DNA from: Parvibacter caecicola | Lineage (GTDB): Bacteria > Actinomycetota > Coriobacteriia > Coriobacteriales > Eggerthellaceae | Direction of reading: 5' to 3' | Length of the DNA stretch: 64,000 bases | Assembly: GCF_003725335.1 (NCBI RefSeq) | Contig: NZ_QIBY01000001.1 | Span: 415,780-479,779 of the forward strand | Shown: in pieces, positions 37,957-50,373 of the stretch | How positions within the stretch are numbered: the stretch's first letter is position 1 | Layout: each line of letters opens with the position of its first letter | Made by a program: the position numbers and the translations under genes | The notes under the pieces: generated by a model | Database searches by the model: none | What the model was told of the DNA's origin: nothing | Seen by the model: the letters and a program-made list of their open reading frames with translations, nothing else

Positions 37957-38421
37957 CTAGTCTTCGTCCTCGTCGTCGATGTCGTGGCCGTGGTCGTGCT
38001 CGGAGATGTCGCTCACCGGCTTCTCCAGCCCCTCGATCATGATGCCGTTCTTCTCGGCGTAGTCCCACAACGCCGCATGGATGGCCTCTTCCGCCAAAAG
38101 CGAGCAGTGCACCTTCACCGGCGGCAGGCCGTCCAGCGCCTCCATCACCGCCTTGTTGGTAACCTCCAGCGCCTGCTGCACCGTTTTGCCCTTCACCAGC
38201 ACCGTTGCCATCGAGCTGGTGGCAATGGCGGCGCCGCAGCCGAAGGTCTTGAACTTGGCGTCCTGGATGATGCCGTCGTCATCGATGTCCAAATACACCC
38301 GCATGATGTCGCCGCACACGGCGTTGCCCACCGTGCCGCAACCGCTGGCGTTTTCGATTTCCCCTACGTTGCGGGGGTTGGTGAAGTGATCCATCACTGC
38401 TTCAGAATAATTCATAGCCAT
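37957..38421 (-). CDS. nifU: Fe-S cluster scaffold NifU/IscU
   Basis: 154 residues. The scaffold cysteines are C36 (NAVCGD), C62 (FGCGAAIA) and C106 (VHCSLLAEEAI), all present. It assembles Fe-S clusters with sulfur from NifS. The C-terminus is a His/Asp/Glu-rich tail (EHDHGHDIDDEDED), unusual and possibly metal binding. It lies 87 bases after nifS. The ribosome site is weak. Confidence 0.95.
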   Translation of the reverse strand: MAMNYSEAVMDHFTNPRNVGEIENASGCGTVGNAVCGDIMRVYLDIDDDGIIQDAKFKTFGCGAAIATSSMATVLVKGKTVQQALEVTNKAVMEALDGLPPVKVHCSLLAEEAIHAALWDYAEKNGIMIEGLEKPVSDISEHDHGHDIDDEDED

Positions 38422-38508
38422 GGGAGTTCTCGCTTTCTCAAAGCTCGTCGGGAAATGTGCGGTGCGCGGGGCTTATGTGGGAGAGGAGCCCGCGCCGCTG
38501 GGAGTGGG

Positions 38509-39735
38509 TTAGCTTACGTAAGGGACGCCTTGGGCCTTCATCTCGGCGATGATGGAGCCTTCGCCAGTTTTCTGGAAGTCCTCGTACAGGGGGCTCATGG
38601 AACGCAGGTTCGCCAGGGTGGCCTTCAGCGAGTCGATGGCGAAGTCCACATCCTCCAACGTGGTGTCGCGCCCCAGCGTCATACGCAGCGAACCGTGGGC
38701 GATCTCGTGGGGCAGGCCGATGGCCAAAAGCACGTGGCTGGGGTCCAGCGAACCGGAGGTGCAGGCACTGCCAGAGGAAACGCAGATGCCGCGGGCCGCC
38801 AGCTGCAGCAGCATGCCCTCCCCCTCGATGAACTCGAAGGAGAAGTTCACGTTGTTGGCCAGGCGGCTCTCCCAGCTGCCGTTCAGCTTGGCATGGGGAA
38901 TCTCCCGCAGGATGCGCTCGATGGCGTGGTCGCGCAGCGCCAGCTGGGAGCCGTGCACCGCCTCCCGCTCCGCTTCCGCCAACTGCGCCGCCTTGGCGAA
39001 ACCCACGATGCCGGACACATTCTCGGTGGTGGCGCGACGGCCCCGCTCCTGCTGGCCGCCATCGATGAGGTTTAGCAACTTCACGCCTTTGCGCACGTAC
39101 AGAAGCCCCATGCCCTTCGGGCCGTACAGCTTGTGGGCGGAGGCGGACAGCATATCGATGCCCATCTCCTCCACATTTATGTACTCATGGCCGAAGGCCT
39201 GCACGGCATCGGTGTGGAACACCACGCCCGCCTCGTGGGCGGCAGAGGCCAACTCGGCGATGGACTGGATGGTGCCGATCTCGTTGTTGGCGAACATGAT
39301 GGAAGCCAAGATGGTGTCGGAGCGGATGGCCGCCTTGAAATCCTCCACGCTCACCAAACCGTCGCCGTCAACCGGAAGGTAGGTTACCTCGAAGCCCTCC
39401 TTCTCAAGGGCGGCGCAGGTGTGCAGCACCGCATGGTGCTCCACCGCGCTGGTGATGATGTGGCGCCCCTTGGCGACGTTGGCCCGGGCGAAGCCCTTGA
39501 TGGCCCAGTTGTCCGACTCCGATCCGCCACTGGTGAAGAACACCTCCCGCGGCTGAGCCCCGATGCAACCAGCCAGCGAGCTGCGGGCCTCGGCCACGGC
39601 GTCGGAAGCCTCTTGCCCCAGCGGATAGATAGAAGAAGGATTGCCGTACTGCTCGGTGAAATACGGCAACATGGCATCCAGCACCTCGGGGCGCATGCGG
39701 GTGGTGGAAGCGTTGTCCAGGTAAATCTGCTTCAT
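38509..39735 (-). CDS. nifS: Cysteine desulfurase NifS/IscS
   Basis: 408 residues, PLP enzyme releasing sulfur from cysteine. IYLDNASTTRMRPEVLDAM starts the fold; HTDAVQAFGH, the PLP Lys 202 in SASAHKLYGPKGMG and the persulfide Cys 325 in SSGSACTSG are all visible. The C-terminal ~25 residues (SPLYEDFQKTG..) are typical of the NifS type paired with NifU. AAGGAAGG precedes the ATG. It is divergent from the Rrf2 gene with a shared operator region. Confidence 0.96.
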   Translation of the reverse strand: MKQIYLDNASTTRMRPEVLDAMLPYFTEQYGNPSSIYPLGQEASDAVAEARSSLAGCIGAQPREVFFTSGGSESDNWAIKGFARANVAKGRHIITSAVEHHAVLHTCAALEKEGFEVTYLPVDGDGLVSVEDFKAAIRSDTILASIMFANNEIGTIQSIAELASAAHEAGVVFHTDAVQAFGHEYINVEEMGIDMLSASAHKLYGPKGMGLLYVRKGVKLLNLIDGGQQERGRRATTENVSGIVGFAKAAQLAEAEREAVHGSQLALRDHAIERILREIPHAKLNGSWESRLANNVNFSFEFIEGEGMLLQLAARGICVSSGSACTSGSLDPSHVLLAIGLPHEIAHGSLRMTLGRDTTLEDVDFAIDSLKATLANLRSMSPLYEDFQKTGEGSIIAEMKAQGVPYVS

Positions 39736-39794
39736 GGGCCTTCCTTTTTCCTTAGCGTCTCCGGCAGCGGGCCGCGCCTCCGGAGCTTTAATGT

Positions 39795-39841
39795 CTAGTT
39801 ATTTGCTAGGTTTAATATAATGCTCATCGACAAGTAGTCAA
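39795..39841 (-). promoter_or_regulatory. nifS promoter with Rrf2-type operator over the start
   Basis: Minus strand TTGACT (39836-39841), 16-base spacer, TATATT (39814-39819). The 19-base site CTAGTTATTTGCTAGGTTT (39795-39813) covers the expected transcript start near 39807, a repressor position. The same site pattern recurs at 39915-39933. Confidence 0.65.
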
Positions 39842-39914
39842 TAGGCAGTTTTCCAAATGTGAAAAACTGATGACATCGTCCTTGGCTAAATGATGACTCA
39901 TCAACTCATATATC

Positions 39915-39966
39915 CTAGTTAATCACTGGGTTTTCCGTGACACAGGCCCGCGCAATTTGTTATGAT
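39915..39966 (+). promoter_or_regulatory. rrf2 promoter with matching operator
   Basis: CTAGTTAATCACTGGGTTT (39915-39933) matches the nifS site at 14 of 15 positions outside the four-base centre. GTGACA (39937-39942), 18-base spacer, TATGAT (39961-39966) follow. Here the site lies just upstream of -35. Confidence 0.6.
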
Positions 39967-40012
39967 GCACGGAAACTTGTAGCAGGCCTTTACACGACCT
40001 TTGGCGAGGATT

Positions 40013-40414
40013 ATGAAAATCTCTACTAAATCACGTTACGGCATGCGCTTTATGATTGACTTGGCGCAGCATTATGGCGAAGGACCCATCGCCTTGAAAG
40101 ACGTGGCCGAGCGGCAATCCATTTCCAAGAAGTACCTGGAACAGGTAGTGGCCCCCTTAAGCTCGAAGGGGCTTCTGTCGGTTACCCGCGGCTACATGGG
40201 CGGTTACCAGCTTTCCCGCTCCCCTGAGAAAATCACCCTCGAAGACGTGGTTTCCGCCTCGGAAGACGGTTTGGATTTGATGGACTGCATCAGCGGCCAC
40301 ATCCGTTGCGACAGGGCCGACGGCTGCACCTCCCAAAAAGTGTGGGGCGGCCTGCAGCAAACCATGCGCGATTACCTGGCCTCCAAAACCCTCGCCGACA
40401 TCATCAGCGCCTAA
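40013..40414 (+). CDS. Rrf2/IscR family Fe-S-sensing regulator
   Basis: 133 residues from ATG 40013 (GAGG just upstream). Winged-helix DNA-binding N-domain MKISTKSRYGMRFMIDLAQH with SKKYLEQVVAPLSSKGLL and the wing RGYMGGYQLSRS. Cys 92, 99 and 105 follow, close to the [2Fe-2S] ligands of IscR (92, 98, 104). It probably senses Fe-S supply and controls nifS-nifU and itself through the two 19-base sites in the divergent region. A bidirectional terminator follows. Confidence 0.93.
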   Translation: MKISTKSRYGMRFMIDLAQHYGEGPIALKDVAERQSISKKYLEQVVAPLSSKGLLSVTRGYMGGYQLSRSPEKITLEDVVSASEDGLDLMDCISGHIRCDRADGCTSQKVWGGLQQTMRDYLASKTLADIISA

Positions 40415-40462
40415 GCTCCCCAATCGCCGCCGCTCGCGTCCGCAGCGCCCCATCCGCAAAAC

Positions 40463-40496
40463 AAAACGGCCCGGGACTCAACTCCCGGGCCGTTTT
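40463..40496. terminator. Bidirectional terminator
   Basis: AAAACGGCCCGGGA-ctcaac-TCCCGGGCCGTTTT, a perfect 14-bp stem with A/T ends, between the convergent rrf2 and oligopeptide transporter genes. Confidence 0.92.
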
Positions 40497-40523
40497 CATG
40501 GCATTAGGTAAAGCCGTTGCCGC

Positions 40524-41399
40524 CTAAGCGGCGCCGCCTTTCCCCAAATCCGGATGCAGCAGCGAAGGCGCCGCCCCCAGCAGAAGCCGGGTGTACTCGT
40601 CTTTGGGATTGTTGAATACCTGCTCGGCGGTGCCCTCCTCCACGGCCAGGCCGCCGTTCATCACCACGATGCGGTCGGAAATGTAGCGCACCGTCTGGAT
40701 GTCATGGCTGATGAACACCATGGCCAGCCCCAGTTCCTTCTTCAGATCCATCAGAAGGTTCAGAATCTGGGCGCGCACGGAAACGTCCAGCGCGGAGGTG
40801 GGCTCGTCGGCGATGATGGCGTCCGGCTTCAGCGACAGGGCGCGGGCGATGGCCACGCGCTGGCGCTGGCCGCCGGACATCTGCCCCGGCAGCGCCTCCA
40901 ACACCGAAGCCGGCAGGCCCACCATCTCAATCAGCTCGTTCACGCGGTTGCGGCGATAGGCTTCGTCGCCCACCTTGTGCACGATCATGGGGTCCATCAG
41001 CTGGTCCTGCACCGTCATACGGGCGTTCAGCGCGGTGGCCGGGTCTTGGAACACCACTGAAATCACGCGGCCGATAACGCGGCGGTCGGCGGCGGTACGG
41101 TTGGTCACGTCCTTGCCCTTGAAGAACACACGGCCGGAAGTGGGCTTTTGCAGGCCGCACATCACATTGGCGGTGGTGGACTTGCCACAACCGGACTCGC
41201 CCACGATGCCAATGGTCTCCCCCGGCATCAGCTTCAGCGTAAGGCCGCGTACCGCGTGCACCAAGTTGGGGTGCAGCAACGAGCCGGTACGGGTGCGGAA
41301 GGTCACCTTGATGTCGTCGAGGAAAATGATGGGCGTCTGCTCATCCTTCGCCTCGGGCGCCTCTTGAACGGGCGCGGAATTCATTACTTCTTCGCTCAT
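40524..41399 (-). CDS. Oligopeptide ABC transporter ATP-binding protein (OppF/DppF-like)
   Basis: 291 residues. Walker A GIVGESGCGKST, signature MSGGQRQRVAIARAL, Walker B IIADEPTSALDVS, switch VFISHDI, and the Opp/Dpp C-terminal DEYTRLLLGAAPS. It is the second ATPase of a peptide importer whose other ATPase is fused to a permease next door. Its ATG overlaps that gene's stop by four bases, with GGAGG eight to nine bases upstream. Confidence 0.92.
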   Translation of the reverse strand: MSEEVMNSAPVQEAPEAKDEQTPIIFLDDIKVTFRTRTGSLLHPNLVHAVRGLTLKLMPGETIGIVGESGCGKSTTANVMCGLQKPTSGRVFFKGKDVTNRTAADRRVIGRVISVVFQDPATALNARMTVQDQLMDPMIVHKVGDEAYRRNRVNELIEMVGLPASVLEALPGQMSGGQRQRVAIARALSLKPDAIIADEPTSALDVSVRAQILNLLMDLKKELGLAMVFISHDIQTVRYISDRIVVMNGGLAVEEGTAEQVFNNPKDEYTRLLLGAAPSLLHPDLGKGGAA

Positions 41400-43432
41400 A
41401 GTAGCGGACCTCCGGGAACATAGGGTTCAATGTCAAGCCGCTTGAGCTCGCTATCGGGCAGCTCGGCGTAGTAGTGGTCCGTGCCGCCGTGGCGCTTCAG
41501 CACCGGACGGATGTTGGACACCTTCTCGGGATGGCTGGAGCGCGGCGTGAAGCGATCGCCCTCGGGGAAGTCCTTGGGAGACGGCACCGTGCCAGGCACC
41601 TGGTGCAGGCGGTCGCCGCCCGCTTCGATGGAAAGCACCGAACCCAGCAGGCCGCGGGTGTACTCGTGGATGGGGTTGCCCAGAATCTCCTTCACCGGGC
41701 CCTGCTCCACCACTTGGCCGGCGTACATGACGGTGATGGAGTTGGCCACCTCCGCCACCAGGGCCAGGTCGTGGCTCACGAACACCATGGCAAATCCCAG
41801 CTCCTTCTGCAGCTTGTTCAGAAGGTCGACCACCTGCTTCTGCACGGTTACGTCGAGGGCGGTGGTGGGCTCGTCGGCGATGATCACCTTCGGGTCGCGG
41901 GTAAGGGCCATGGCGATGAGCACGCGCTGGCGCTGGCCGCCGGAAAGCTCGTGGGGGTAGGAGTCCAGCGTGCGCTTGGGGTCCAGGCCCACCAGCTCAA
42001 GCAGTTCCTCGGCGCTGCGGGTGCCGCCGCGCTTGGTGAGCTGCTTCATCTGGGCCTTGATCAGCATCGAGGGATTCAGCGACGACAGAGCGTCCTGGTA
42101 GATCATGGCAATCTCGCGGCCGCGCAGGGCGTTCATCTGGCGCTGCGACAGGTCAAGCAGGTTGCGGCCCTCGTAGAGGATTTCGCCGGAAACCTGGGCC
42201 TTCGGGTCCAACAACCCCATGATGGTGAGGGAGGTGATGGACTTGCCGCAGCCGGATTCGCCCACCAGGCCCATGGTCTGGTGCGGGCGCACCACAAAGC
42301 TCACATGGTCCACCACGTTCACGTCGCCATGGCGCGGGAACTTGATGCACAGGTCCTTCACTTCCAAAATGGGGGGCACGTCCGTATGGGCGTCGAAGCG
42401 GTCGGTGCGCAACCCCTCCATCTCCTTCAACCGCGCCAGGCGCGCCTCCAGCATCTCGGCTTGGGCGGCGTAGGCCAGCTTCGGGTCGGCCACCAGACGG
42501 TCGGCCATGCGGTCGGTGTTCAGCTTGTCGTCGCCGGCGGCCACGGGTGCCTTGGGCGCGGCGGCCATGGCGTCGGTGATGCCCTCCGAGAAGATGTTGA
42601 GGCACAGCACCGTGATCATGATGGCCAGGCCCGGGAACAGCGCCTGCCACCAACGGCCAGCCAGCACGCCGTCCTTGGCATCGGAGAGTATGTTGCCCCA
42701 GGTGGGGGTAGGCTCGGCGATGCCGGCAGAGATGAACGACAGCGACGCTTCGAACACGATGGCGTCAGCCACCAGCACGATGGTGAACACCAACACCGGC
42801 GCGATGCAGTTGCGAATGACGTGCTTGGTAAGAATCCACGGCGCCTTCGCACCGGACACGATAACCGCCCGTACGTAGTCTTGGTTGTACTCGCTCATCA
42901 CATTGGCGCGCACGATGCGGGCGATTTGGGGCACGTACAAAAAGCCGATGGAGAAGATCAGCGCGGGGAGGCGCGTCTCGATGGTGGCGTTGGCGCTGAA
43001 CACCACCACGAAGGTGGCGGCCAGGGCGATGCCGGGGAAGGACATGATGATGTCCATGATGCGCATGATGACGTTGGAGATCCAGTTGCGCGAAACCGCT
43101 GCGATGGCGCCGATGATGGAACCGATCACGAGGGCGAACGCCGTGGCTCCCAAGCCGATGACCAACGAGTAGCGGGCGCCGTACATCATGCGGGACAGCA
43201 CGTCGCGGCCCTTGTCGTCGGTGCCGAACAGGAACTCCGAGTTGGGAGCCTGGCGGGCGGCGAAGATCTCGTAGGGGTCATGGGGGGCCAGGAAGTTGGC
43301 AAAGATGGCCACCAGCACGATGAGCGCCAGCACCACGATGGAGATGCGGGCACCGATGGTCATGTTCTTCCAGCGGCGGAAGCGCACCTTGCCCTCCAGC
43401 TTCTTGGTAGTTTTCTCACGAAGTTTCACCAT
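41396..43432 (-). CDS. Fused peptide permease and ATPase (DppC-DppD)
   Basis: 678 residues joining two subunits that are normally separate. Residues 1-300 form a DppC permease: SEFLFGTDDKGRDVLSRMMYGAR, six helices, and the EAA-type loop RAVIVSGAKAPWILTKHVI. After a ~60-residue linker comes a full DppD ATPase (about 348-620): GLVGESGCGKSITS, LSGGQRQRVLIAMAL, IIADEPTTALDVT, FVSHDLALVAEV, then NPIHEYTRGLLGSV. No frameshift is needed; one reading frame runs through. It follows dppB by four bases and has no ribosome site of its own, so it is likely coupled. Confidence 0.93.
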   Translation of the reverse strand: MVKLREKTTKKLEGKVRFRRWKNMTIGARISIVVLALIVLVAIFANFLAPHDPYEIFAARQAPNSEFLFGTDDKGRDVLSRMMYGARYSLVIGLGATAFALVIGSIIGAIAAVSRNWISNVIMRIMDIIMSFPGIALAATFVVVFSANATIETRLPALIFSIGFLYVPQIARIVRANVMSEYNQDYVRAVIVSGAKAPWILTKHVIRNCIAPVLVFTIVLVADAIVFEASLSFISAGIAEPTPTWGNILSDAKDGVLAGRWWQALFPGLAIMITVLCLNIFSEGITDAMAAAPKAPVAAGDDKLNTDRMADRLVADPKLAYAAQAEMLEARLARLKEMEGLRTDRFDAHTDVPPILEVKDLCIKFPRHGDVNVVDHVSFVVRPHQTMGLVGESGCGKSITSLTIMGLLDPKAQVSGEILYEGRNLLDLSQRQMNALRGREIAMIYQDALSSLNPSMLIKAQMKQLTKRGGTRSAEELLELVGLDPKRTLDSYPHELSGGQRQRVLIAMALTRDPKVIIADEPTTALDVTVQKQVVDLLNKLQKELGFAMVFVSHDLALVAEVANSITVMYAGQVVEQGPVKEILGNPIHEYTRGLLGSVLSIEAGGDRLHQVPGTVPSPKDFPEGDRFTPRSSHPEKVSNIRPVLKRHGGTDHYYAELPDSELKRLDIEPYVPGGPLL

Positions 43433-43436
43433 GGGG

Positions 43437-44393
43437 CTACACCGTCCTAATGCGAGGATCGATCAGGATATAAAGCATATCCACGATGATGTTGATGATG
43501 ATGAAGGCAATGGCCACGCACAGCACCACGCCCTGCACCAGCATAACGTAGTTGCTCTGGATGCCGGAAAGAATGGCCATGCCCATGCCGGGAAGCGCGA
43601 AGATTACCTCGATGATAACCGCGCCACCGATCAGGTAGCCGATGCGCAGGCCCAGCACCGTAACCGGGGTGATGAGGGCGTTGCGCAGCACGTTGCGGCC
43701 GATCACCACCGCCTTCGGTATGCCGGCGCCCAAAGCGGTGCGCACGTAGTCTTTGTCCAGCTCTTCCACCATGGAGGTACGCACCACGCGGGTCATCTGC
43801 CCCGTAACCGGCACCGCCAGCGAAATTGCCGGCAGCGCCATGCGCGCCAGCCATCCGCCGGGATCGGTGAAGAAGTCGGGCAGCTTGCCGGAAGCGGGCA
43901 GCCAATGGAGGTTGGCCATGAACAGCAGGATGAGCAGCACCGCCAGCCAGAACGACGGAGTGGCGATGCAGGCGATGGAGAACACGCGAATCACCTGGTC
44001 GGGCCATTTGTCACGCCAGATGGCGGAAATGACGCCCAGGATAACCGCGAAGAACACCGCAATGATGAGGCCCAAGAACGTGAGCTGCAGGGTTACCGGC
44101 AAGGCTTGGGCAACGCGCTCCCCCACCGAGGCCATGTTGGCGCCGTAGCTGCCAAGGTCACCCGTGAACAGCCCCGCCATGTAACGGCCGTACTGCACGA
44201 TAACCGGGTCGTTCAAACCGTGCTCTTGGCGGTAAGCCTCCGCCTGCGCCGCTGAAGCGTTCTCGCCCAGAACCGAATAGGCCTGGTCGATGGGAGACAG
44301 CGACATGATGAAGAACACGAGGATGGTCACACCCAGCACCATGACCGGCAGCCACAGTATGCGGTTGACAATCAACCTCAAAAGATTGTTCAC
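43437..44393 (-). CDS. Peptide ABC transporter permease DppB-like
   Basis: 318 residues from GTG 44393 (AAAGGAGG upstream). Six helices, starting LLRLIVNRILWLPVMVLGVTILVFF, with the EAA loop VRTALGAGIPKAVVIGRNVLRN and the end ILIDPRIRTV typical of DppB/OppB. It pairs with the permease half of the fused protein. It follows dppA after a terminator hairpin. Confidence 0.92.
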   Translation of the reverse strand: MNNLLRLIVNRILWLPVMVLGVTILVFFIMSLSPIDQAYSVLGENASAAQAEAYRQEHGLNDPVIVQYGRYMAGLFTGDLGSYGANMASVGERVAQALPVTLQLTFLGLIIAVFFAVILGVISAIWRDKWPDQVIRVFSIACIATPSFWLAVLLILLFMANLHWLPASGKLPDFFTDPGGWLARMALPAISLAVPVTGQMTRVVRTSMVEELDKDYVRTALGAGIPKAVVIGRNVLRNALITPVTVLGLRIGYLIGGAVIIEVIFALPGMGMAILSGIQSNYVMLVQGVVLCVAIAFIIINIIVDMLYILIDPRIRTV

Positions 44394-44590
44394 CTCATCC
44401 TCCTTTCGATACTTCTCGGCACACCTGCCCAGAAACAGCAACAGCGCTCTTGCCCCCTCCTTCAGGTTCCCCTGGAGGCGCAAGCAAACAGTGATTATTC
44501 TACCCCACAGATAGCCTAGAAACGACGGCGCACAAGAGCTATCTTGCCTCGAATTATGTTTTTTCTTATGCCTGATGAGGGGCCGAAAAT

Positions 44591-44628
44591 GCAGGAGCCC
44601 CGCCCTTCATGAAAAGGGCGGGGCTCTG
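44591..44628 (-). terminator. Hairpin between dppA and dppB
   Basis: GAGCCCCGCCCTT/AAGGGCGGGGCTC, 13 bp, followed on the minus strand by CTGCATTTTC. A weak T run suggests partial termination, giving excess binding protein over the transporter. Confidence 0.7.
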
Positions 44629-44676
44629 CGGAGTTTCCCATACGGCCAAGCGGCCTCGGGAGCTAGGCTTTAAGGC

Positions 44677-46287
44677 TTAGCCCTCAATGGGGGTGGTACC
44701 CAGGAACACCAGACCGGTGGTTGAGATGGGCTCGAAGTTCTCCAGCTTCTTCTCGTAGAAGCCGGTGGAAATCTGACGATGGAACAGCGGGTACAGCGGC
44801 ACGTTCTCGGCAATCAGATCGAAGCACTGGTTCCAGATCTCCTGCTGCTTGGCGGCGTCGGCCTCTTCGCGGGCACTCTGCAGCAGAGTCTGCAGCTGCT
44901 GCCACTCAGGGGTGACGTTCCAGCAGCTGCGACCCTGGGTCCACACGTTGTCGCCGTACCACCAGGTCATCAGCAGGTCGGGGTCGTTGCCGAAGCAAGA
45001 GGGATCGCCCGGGGTGAGCATCACGTCGTAGGGCAGGATGTCATCGGAGGGCGCCAGTGCGGCCCAGTCGATCTTGGTCTCGTTGATAGTGGCCTTGATG
45101 CCCACCTGCTCCAAATCGTTCACGATCTGCGGAGCCAGGGCGTTTACCCAGTTGTTGTTCACCATCAGCTCGAAGGACAAATCGGTCTGATTTGCATCGG
45201 CCAGCAAGCTCTTGGCCTTCTCCACGTCGTGGGTGTAGATGGTGGACGCCTGATGATAGTTGGCGTAAGACTCCGGCAAAAAGCTGGTGCAAGCAGTGGC
45301 ATGGCCGTCCATCTGGTTGGAAATCAGCTTGTCGTAGTCGATGGCGTAGTAGATGGCCTGACGCACGCGCACGTCGTCGAAGGGGGCCTTCTTGCAGTTG
45401 AACATCAGGAACGGCAGGGCGAAGCCGGGCACGTACTCAACGGCCACACCGGCGTTGTCCAGCTGGGTAGCGTTGGCATCCGGCACACTCTCGATAGCCA
45501 GCACGGTGCCATCGATGATGGCGGTGGTACGGGCGGTGCCGTCCAGCTGCACGGTCCAGTCCATCTCTTCGCAGGTGGCAGGCAGAGTGCCGTTGTACTG
45601 GTCGTTGGGCACGAAGCGGATGGTGCCGCCGTCGTCGCCGTTGATGGAGTCGTACTTCCAGGGGCCGGAACCGATGGGCATGGTGGACAGCTGGTCGTCG
45701 GTGAGGGCCTTCGGGAAAATCTTCACTACGGCCAGACGGCCCTTCAGCAGGCTCTCGAAGGGGTAGTTCAGGGTGAAGGTGACGGTGGTATCGTCCTTGG
45801 CGGCTACGCTCTTGATGAAGGTGAGGAAGGCGCCGTAGGTGTCATCGGCCATGTTGCGCTTGAAGGCGTTCACCACGTCGTCGGCGGTCACAGCGGAACC
45901 GTCGGAGAACTTGGCGCCCTCGCGGATGGCCACTTCGTACTCGGTGTCGGAAACCTTGGTGGGCTCGCCGGCAGCCAGAGCGGTGTAGGTCTTGTAGGTG
46001 TGCAGGTCCAAATCGTAGAGACCCTCGAACACATGCCAGGTGGCGGCCAGCATCAGAGCAGAGCTGTTGCCGATGGGGTTGCAGTTCGTGGAGCTGTAAG
46101 CAGCGGCAGCCGTGATGGCCTTGGCAACGCCAGAGCTGGCCGGCTGTTCGTCTTTCGGCTCATCGGTGGACGGTGCGGGCGCATCGGCCTTCTTGTCATC
46201 CCCGCCGCAACCGGCGAGGGTGAGGGCAGCCAGGGCGCCGGTAGCAGCAGTACCAGCCAAAAAGCCACGACGAGTGAGTTTTTCCAT
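44677..46287 (-). CDS. Tat-exported peptide-binding lipoprotein (SBP family 5)
   Basis: 536 residues. The signal has twin arginines and a lipobox: LTRRGFLAG then LAGC with Cys 27, so it is folded before export and lipid anchored. The family-5 binding fold shows HVFEGLYDLD, YEVAIREGAKFSDGSAVTADDVV, GSGPWKYDS, VRQAIYYAIDYDKLI and CWNVTPEWQQL. It captures peptides (or another ligand of the family) for the DppB, DppCD and DppF products. AGGAGGAA precedes the ATG. Confidence 0.93.
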   Translation of the reverse strand: MEKLTRRGFLAGTAATGALAALTLAGCGGDDKKADAPAPSTDEPKDEQPASSGVAKAITAAAAYSSTNCNPIGNSSALMLAATWHVFEGLYDLDLHTYKTYTALAAGEPTKVSDTEYEVAIREGAKFSDGSAVTADDVVNAFKRNMADDTYGAFLTFIKSVAAKDDTTVTFTLNYPFESLLKGRLAVVKIFPKALTDDQLSTMPIGSGPWKYDSINGDDGGTIRFVPNDQYNGTLPATCEEMDWTVQLDGTARTTAIIDGTVLAIESVPDANATQLDNAGVAVEYVPGFALPFLMFNCKKAPFDDVRVRQAIYYAIDYDKLISNQMDGHATACTSFLPESYANYHQASTIYTHDVEKAKSLLADANQTDLSFELMVNNNWVNALAPQIVNDLEQVGIKATINETKIDWAALAPSDDILPYDVMLTPGDPSCFGNDPDLLMTWWYGDNVWTQGRSCWNVTPEWQQLQTLLQSAREEADAAKQQEIWNQCFDLIAENVPLYPLFHRQISTGFYEKKLENFEPISTTGLVFLGTTPIEG

Positions 46288-46312
46288 GTTTTTCCTCCAA
46301 CTTTTGTGGTCT

Positions 46313-46438
46313 TACGGGGTGCCTCCCCGTATTCGCCAGCGTTACTTGGGAACTGGCGAAATGTCCTTGTACGGCCAAGACTGATTAACCATACAAAGGC
46401 TCGGCGCGGAATTATACCGTTTATTACGGTTTGTTAAA
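46313..46438 (-). promoter_or_regulatory. dppA promoter and structured leader
   Basis: Minus strand TATAAT at 46411-46416, with TTTAAC 16 bases upstream as a weak -35 (46433-46438) and the palindrome ACCGT-ttatt-ACGGT (46416-46430) overlapping. The ~115-base leader holds two perfect hairpins: TTCGCCAG/CTGGCGAA (46332-46360) and TACGGGG/CCCCGTA (46313-46331). The A/T-rich stretch 46439-46560 shows no gene. Confidence 0.5.
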
Positions 46439-46560
46439 CTATGGTTACGTTACTCCATAAGTTTTGCACTCTTGGCAAAACCACTTCTTAATTTTCCCAT
46501 GAATTTGTCACAAGTATGATATAAATAGAAGTTTTATAAATCGCCGCATTGATGCAGGCA

Positions 46561-46594
46561 AAACAAAACGGCCGACTCCTCAGAGTCGGCCGTT
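46561..46594 (-). terminator. Terminator after nifJ
   Basis: AACGGCCGACTC/GAGTCGGCCGTT, 12 bp with a 4-base loop, followed on the minus strand by TTGTTT. It lies 34 bases past the nifJ stop. Confidence 0.88.
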
Positions 46595-46627
46595 CTCATA
46601 GGGTTCAGCGTTGCGGGAAGCGGTGCC

Positions 46628-50161
<3,534 letters not shown>

Positions 50162-50373
50162 GCTCTCTCCTTCTAAAGGGAACAAACAAAGGCGCACTTT
50201 CCCGCGCGCGCTTGATACCGGCGGCCCGCGGCGGACATGCGGCTTTGGGAAAGCGATTGCCAGGGGTTTCGGTATAGCTAATATTTGTACCACACCCCGC
50301 CCCTACCCCTTGCGGCCGCTCGGGGCAACACCGAATAAAAATCGGACAATGCCTACAAGGAAGGTGGGAGCGC

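Noticed and set aside
41396..43432. Frameshift or assembly error joining two genes
   Set aside because: One continuous frame with a plausible linker and both domains complete; kept as a true fusion, although read support is worth having.
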